9,577 bases of DNA from Ignavibacteriaceae bacterium (GTDB lineage: Bacteria > Bacteroidota > Ignavibacteria > Ignavibacteriales > Ignavibacteriaceae), in contig JARLHB010000391.1 of assembly GCA_031292465.1 (NCBI GenBank), positions 1-9,577 of the forward strand, read 5' to 3'. Position numbers and translations under genes: made by a program. Positions 6,614-9,577 of the stretch are shown here, piece by piece (within the stretch, counting starts at the first letter, position 1; each line of letters opens with the position of its first letter). The notes beneath the pieces are model-generated. The model made no database searches. It saw nothing but the letters and a program-made list of their open reading frames with translations, and was not told the DNA's origin.

Positions 6614-7258
6614 TCATTCTATACCAAATTTCATGGGGACCAAATTCCCAAGTTTTGGATTTAAGAATATTGTCTTTCCATTATTGATTTTGTATTCATA
6701 AAGCATATAAGAACCATCGTTTACAACTCCAATTCCTTTTACAAGATATTTGTATAATCTCCCCTCACGATATTTCAGGCAATCATGGAAATGTACAACA
6801 TATATCGATATTGTATCATTCTTCGCTATAAGTTTAACAGGGTCACTATATTTCACTATCGTTTCTTCTCCGATTTTACTTTCTGTATTATAACGCGTTG
6901 TAGTTTCAACTTTAACCCCTCTATCATACGTTTCATTATCTAAGTGTATTATCTCTCCATCATTCCCATATGTCCAATATTCTGCATCTGCCTTTCCTTT
7001 TTCCTGCCCTTTTCTATACAACCGACGTTCAAATGCTGCGTACCATTTATCAGCGATTTTTTTATAACCTGTAACTTGAACCACAAGTGTGTCTCCCGGA
7101 ATCGCCAATCCGGTATATTTCCAAATATTACCAATGTTAATTGGGAAATAAGGATTTTGGTTATGCTGAAAGTAAGCTTCCCCCGTTTGTTCTTTACAAC
7201 AAATGCCTGTTATAATTAACATACCAAATATTATGATAAGAATAATTTTATTTTTCAT
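6614..7258 (-). CDS. Exported hypothetical protein, probable lipoprotein (FPxNxGNxWKY motif)
   Basis: 214 residues. Residues 1-19 form a short basic N-terminus plus hydrophobic stretch followed by C20-C21 (ITGICCKE), so it is exported and may be lipidated. The lipobox is imperfect: I or C sits at -1 instead of G/A/S. The mature start has NPYFPINIGNIWKYT (about 35-49), a motif shared by many small secreted proteins of Bacteroidota and Ignavibacteria. The C-terminal part has YLVKGIGVVNDGSYMLYEYK, again typical of that group, whose function is unknown to me. The protein is rich in beta-prone, charged segments and I see no catalytic motif. A weak GGAAG lies about 9 nt upstream of the ATG. It is 191 bp downstream of the next lipoprotein gene on the same strand, so whether they are cotranscribed is unclear. 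Confidence 0.8.
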   Translation of the reverse strand: MKNKIILIIIFGMLIITGICCKEQTGEAYFQHNQNPYFPINIGNIWKYTGLAIPGDTLVVQVTGYKKIADKWYAAFERRLYRKGQEKGKADAEYWTYGNDGEIIHLDNETYDRGVKVETTTRYNTESKIGEETIVKYSDPVKLIAKNDTISIYVVHFHDCLKYREGRLYKYLVKGIGVVNDGSYMLYEYKINNGKTIFLNPKLGNLVPMKFGIE

Positions 7259-7449
7259 TTTCGTTCACTTCCATATTCAAAGAAGATACTTATTAAAATA
7301 TTTTGAGTAAACTAATAAGATCACTGTTCTATATAATTATTTTTTTAACTACAAAATTGATAGTAATTCAAACTTATAAAGGGCAAGAATTTTTGTGCCG
7401 TCCTGCAAAAGCTTAATTTGATAAATACACATTAATCTTTTATAATATC
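7259..7449. other. Intergenic spacer between two exported-protein genes
   Basis: AT-rich, with no gene visible. There is no clear terminator after the upstream gene (stop at 7450). A weak minus-strand promoter-like pair (TTGTAG, 15 nt, TATAGA near 7330-7357) could serve the gene at 7258, but the match is poor. Confidence 0.35.
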
Positions 7450-7941
7450 TCATTTACAACCAACATAGTCCAATGTGTCAAGATCAGGTATTGATAGAGC
7501 AAAACATTTGAAATGCCCGAAATCAGGAGAACTTAACCCGTATGTGAATTGCACAAGCCAGGCGTCTTTACCATTATATTTAGCTTTTTCCGCATAAGTA
7601 GGCAAAATATACACGCCTGACATATTACAGCCTGCGCGTGCTAATATTTTTTCAATAACAGTTACATCTTCGCCTAATACTTTTACTTTAATTTTCATAT
7701 TGCTTAATAACTCAGTCTTTCTTTCTTCGGAATAGTTATTTGAATATGCAGTGCTTATATTTTTAAGCGATGCGGTGTCAGGGAAAAGAGTTTTGAAGCT
7801 GTTTTGATTATAATCTGTGCCGGATAATTTTACAACTACATCGGCATTACTCTGGGGAGATGTAATTTTATCATCCTTACAACCGCATAAAGGGATTAAA
7901 AGCAGCAGGAAGAATATTAAATAGCCATTTTTAAGTTTCAT
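7450..7941 (-). CDS. Small lipoprotein of unknown function
   Basis: 163 residues from the ATG at 7941. An upstream in-frame ATG at 8010 would add 23 residues ahead of the signal peptide, but 7941 is preferred. It has GAGGGG 6 nt upstream, it puts a basic start and hydrophobic core (residues 7-18) directly before a good lipobox L18-C19-G20-C21, and a candidate promoter overlaps the 8010 start. The residues after the lipidated cysteine are KDDK, which resembles the K-(D/E)2 lipoprotein export signal described for surface-exposed Bacteroidetes lipoproteins. The mature part has two further cysteines (GCNMSG and the terminal VGCK) that could form a disulfide, and no recognised domain. I do not know its function. 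Confidence 0.75.
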   Translation of the reverse strand: MKLKNGYLIFFLLLLIPLCGCKDDKITSPQSNADVVVKLSGTDYNQNSFKTLFPDTASLKNISTAYSNNYSEERKTELLSNMKIKVKVLGEDVTVIEKILARAGCNMSGVYILPTYAEKAKYNGKDAWLVQFTYGLSSPDFGHFKCFALSIPDLDTLDYVGCK

Positions 7942-7947
7942 TTTATG

Positions 7948-7953
7948 CCCCTC
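7948..7953 (-). promoter_or_regulatory. Shine-Dalgarno that selects the 7941 start
   Basis: GAGGGG lies 6 nt before the ATG at 7941 on the minus strand. It supports this start over the upstream in-frame ATG at 8010. Confidence 0.6.
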
Positions 7954-7980
7954 ATAAAAAAAACAATAACTTATAATTAA

Positions 7981-8010
7981 CAAATTATATTCTGGAATTC
8001 TGATTTGCAA
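7981..8010 (-). promoter_or_regulatory. Candidate promoter of the small lipoprotein gene
   Basis: On the minus strand, TTGCAA (8010-8005) and TATAATTTG (7989-7981) are separated by 15 nt. The second element fits both a TATAAT -10 box and, with one extra base, the Bacteroidetes TAnnTTTG element. The predicted leader of about 35 nt would include the GAGGGG site. It is a motif match only. Confidence 0.35.
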
Positions 8011-8132
8011 TTTATTTAATTATTGTCTGCTTATGTTTTACATCGTTCCCGCATATTTGAATTATAGTGGCCCTTCTTTATGATGGTAAAAGTTAATTAT
8101 TATTTATTTGGCAAGCAAACATTTAAAAGGAT

Positions 8133-8182
8133 GACTTTTTCAAAAGTCTCCCCTTAATAAGGGGAGTACCCGATTTATCGGG
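8133..8182. repeat. Three back-to-back perfect hairpins, probable dispersed palindromic repeat
   Basis: Three inverted repeats abut. GACTTTT-TC-AAAAGTC is at 8133-8148. CTCCCCTT-AAT-AAGGGGAG is at 8148-8166 and shares one base with the first. CCCGAT-TT-ATCGGG is at 8169-8182. All stems are perfect. They are G/C-rich in an AT-rich spacer and lie between divergent genes, so they are not in a terminator position for either neighbour. The layout resembles REP-like dispersed elements. A 63-codon frame across it on the minus strand (8123-8314) is judged an artefact of the repeat. Confidence 0.6.
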
Positions 8183-8190
8183 GGAGGGAA

Positions 8191-8231
8191 TCTGCATTGG
8201 CACCAGATTTAAATATTTGTAATAATGCAGA
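8191..8231. repeat. Inverted repeat next to the hairpin cluster
   Basis: TCTGCATTG (8191-8199) pairs with TAATGCAGA (8223-8231) over 9 positions, one of them G-T, around a 23-nt loop. It sits 8 bp after the triple hairpin and may belong to the same element. Confidence 0.4.
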
Positions 8232-8350
8232 AAAACATATCTCATCATATTCATAAGCCATTCGCAAATAAAACTCTTTGATTTTATTATAAATTTTAAT
8301 AATCTGGAATTCAAATTTTTACAAAAAAAATAAATTAATTTTTAACGCGC

Positions 8351-9577
8351 ATGAATAAATATTATTTCTTACTTATACTCCAATTTATTTGTACAATAAC
8401 AGTATTTCCGCAGGAAAATAATACATACAATCCGCAAAAAGCTTTTGATCCGCTGTTTGATACTCATCCGGGCAATTATTACAGAAGCGGAAGCGGCCAG
8501 CCGGGGCCGGGTTACTGGCAAAACCGCACAGATTATAAAATTGACGCCAAATTAAACGAGACTAACAGTACAATTGAAGGCAGTGAAGAAATTACATATA
8601 CTAATAACAGCCCTGATAATCTTTCATTCGTATGGCTTCAATTAGAGCAGAACAGCCTGCAGGATAGCTCAAAAAGCGCACTAACTTCACCCCCGCAGTC
8701 CGCCGGAAAATACTTCAAAGGCGGATTTGATATTAAATCCGTTTCCATTGTGTTGGAAGGAGTAAATTATAAGGCAGATTATCTTATTTCAGATACGCGC
8801 CTGCAAATAAAACTTCCCAAAGCTTTAGCAGCGAGGACCGGAAAACTTTTAATTAAGATTAATTATTCTTTTAAAATTCCGCCGCAAGGTTATGGAAGAT
8901 GCGGCTATATGGATACAAAAAACGGCGTGGTTTACGAAATTGCACAATGGTATCCGCGTATGGAAGTTTATGACGACTTAACCGGATGGAACTCCCTTCC
9001 TTTTCTCGGTGCCGGCGAATTCTATCTTGAGTACGGCGACTTTGATTATACCGTAAACATACCGTCAAATATGATTGCCGTTGGTTCAGGAGAACTTGTA
9101 AATCCAAATGAAGTGTTAAGTAAAAAAGAGATTAAAAAACTTGATGCAGCCCGCCAAAGCGATAAAACAGTTATCATAAGAGATTCCTTAGATATAAAAA
9201 ATACTGTTACTAAAAAAAGGAAAACATGGCACTTCAAAATGCAAAACACCCGTGATGTTTCATGGGCTGCTTCTACTGCTTTTGTGTGGGACGCTGCAAA
9301 AATAAATCTTCCCGACGGCAAAAAATCCATTGCAATGTCCGTTTATCCCGCAGAGTTCGGCAGCGACAGCGCATGGGCAAGATCTACTGAATATTTGAAA
9401 AGAAGCGTTGAAATTTATTCAATAGACTGGTTTCAATATCCATACCCTGCCGCTGTAAATGTTTGCGGCCCTGTTGGAGGGATGGAATACCCGGGCATTA
9501 TATTCTGCAGTTACCGCGCTAAAGGAAAAAGCATGTGGATGGTAACAACACATGAAATCGGGCACAACTGGTTCCCT
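8351..9577 (+). CDS. M1-family zinc metallopeptidase (aminopeptidase-like), C-terminus outside window
   Basis: 409 codons are visible and the frame is open to the end. Residues 1-20 are a signal peptide (hydrophobic core LLILQFICTITVF), so the enzyme acts outside the cytoplasm. An N-terminal beta-sandwich typical of M1 enzymes follows (about 60-270; YKIDAKLNETNSTIEGSEEI, then WLQLEQNSL). The catalytic region has GGMEYPG at 376-382, corresponding to the family GxMEN motif, and the zinc site HEIGH at 401-405, with H401 and H405 as ligands and E402 as the catalytic base. The third zinc ligand, a glutamate normally about 19 residues after the second histidine, lies beyond the window. M1 enzymes remove N-terminal residues from peptides. 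The start at 8351 gives the signal peptide; no Shine-Dalgarno is visible. It is transcribed away from the lipoprotein genes and shows no functional link to the glycan-like locus. Confidence 0.93.
   Translation, partial: MNKYYFLLILQFICTITVFPQENNTYNPQKAFDPLFDTHPGNYYRSGSGQPGPGYWQNRTDYKIDAKLNETNSTIEGSEEITYTNNSPDNLSFVWLQLEQNSLQDSSKSALTSPPQSAGKYFKGGFDIKSVSIVLEGVNYKADYLISDTRLQIKLPKALAARTGKLLIKINYSFKIPPQGYGRCGYMDTKNGVVYEIAQWYPRMEVYDDLTGWNSLPFLGAGEFYLEYGDFDYTVNIPSNMIAVGSGELVNPNEVLSKKEIKKLDAARQSDKTVIIRDSLDIKNTVTKKRKTWHFKMQNTRDVSWAASTAFVWDAAKINLPDGKKSIAMSVYPAEFGSDSAWARSTEYLKRSVEIYSIDWFQYPYPAAVNVCGPVGGMEYPGIIFCSYRAKGKSMWMVTTHEIGHNWFP

Noticed and set aside
8123..8314. 63-codon minus-strand reading frame
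   Set aside because: Its start half is translated from the hairpin repeat (ending PLIKGRLLKKSSF) and the rest from AT-rich spacer; no start signal or domain. It is most likely an artefact of the repeat element.
8871..9330. Minus-strand frames opposite the metallopeptidase
   Set aside because: They are antisense to a clear M1 peptidase coding region and have no recognisable features.
1..9577. CRISPR arrays, tRNA or rRNA genes, transposases, phage genes
   Set aside because: No regularly spaced short repeats, no cloverleaf or rRNA-like sequence, and no recombinase or phage motif was seen on either strand.

Overview
The window looks like a chromosomal piece from a Bacteroidota/Chlorobi-group bacterium, most likely an Ignavibacteria-type lineage. 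The main reasons are a type IX secretion (T9SS) type A sorting domain with the motifs NYPNPFNPTTTISY and VYDVLGREVKTLVN, a carboxypeptidase-regulatory-domain TonB-dependent receptor, a promoter matching the Bacteroidetes TTG/TAnnTTTG pattern, few Shine-Dalgarno sequences, and many secreted or lipoprotein genes. The taxonomic call is inferred from these motifs, not from a marker gene.

Left half (1-6264), all on the minus strand, read from right to left. A promoter with a 16-bp perfect palindrome over its predicted start site precedes a LacI-family regulator (5189-6208). Next come a zinc-dependent medium-chain alcohol/polyol dehydrogenase (4139-5173) and a large secreted protein (1566-4142) built from two near-identical 364-residue units. 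Each unit appears to contain two carbohydrate-binding-module-like jelly rolls, and the protein ends in a T9SS sorting domain. The dehydrogenase and the secreted protein overlap by ATGA. A strong intrinsic terminator follows, and then a TonB-dependent receptor (1-1453) that runs off the window. Together these suggest a small LacI-controlled glycan or polyol locus: a regulator, an intracellular oxidation step, a surface glycan-binding protein and an outer-membrane importer. The substrate cannot be named from sequence, and no catalytic glycoside hydrolase domain is visible.

Middle (6265-8010). Two small exported, probable lipoprotein genes lie on the minus strand: 6614-7258, which carries an FPxNxGNxWKY motif, and 7450-7941, which has a clean LCGC lipobox. 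They are separated by AT-rich spacers that hold palindromes but no further genes I can support.

Right end (8011-9577). A divergent intergenic region contains a compact run of adjacent hairpins (8133-8182, plus 8191-8231) that looks like a dispersed palindromic repeat. It is followed by a plus-strand M1-family metallopeptidase gene starting at 8351. The window stops just after its HEIGH zinc-binding motif.
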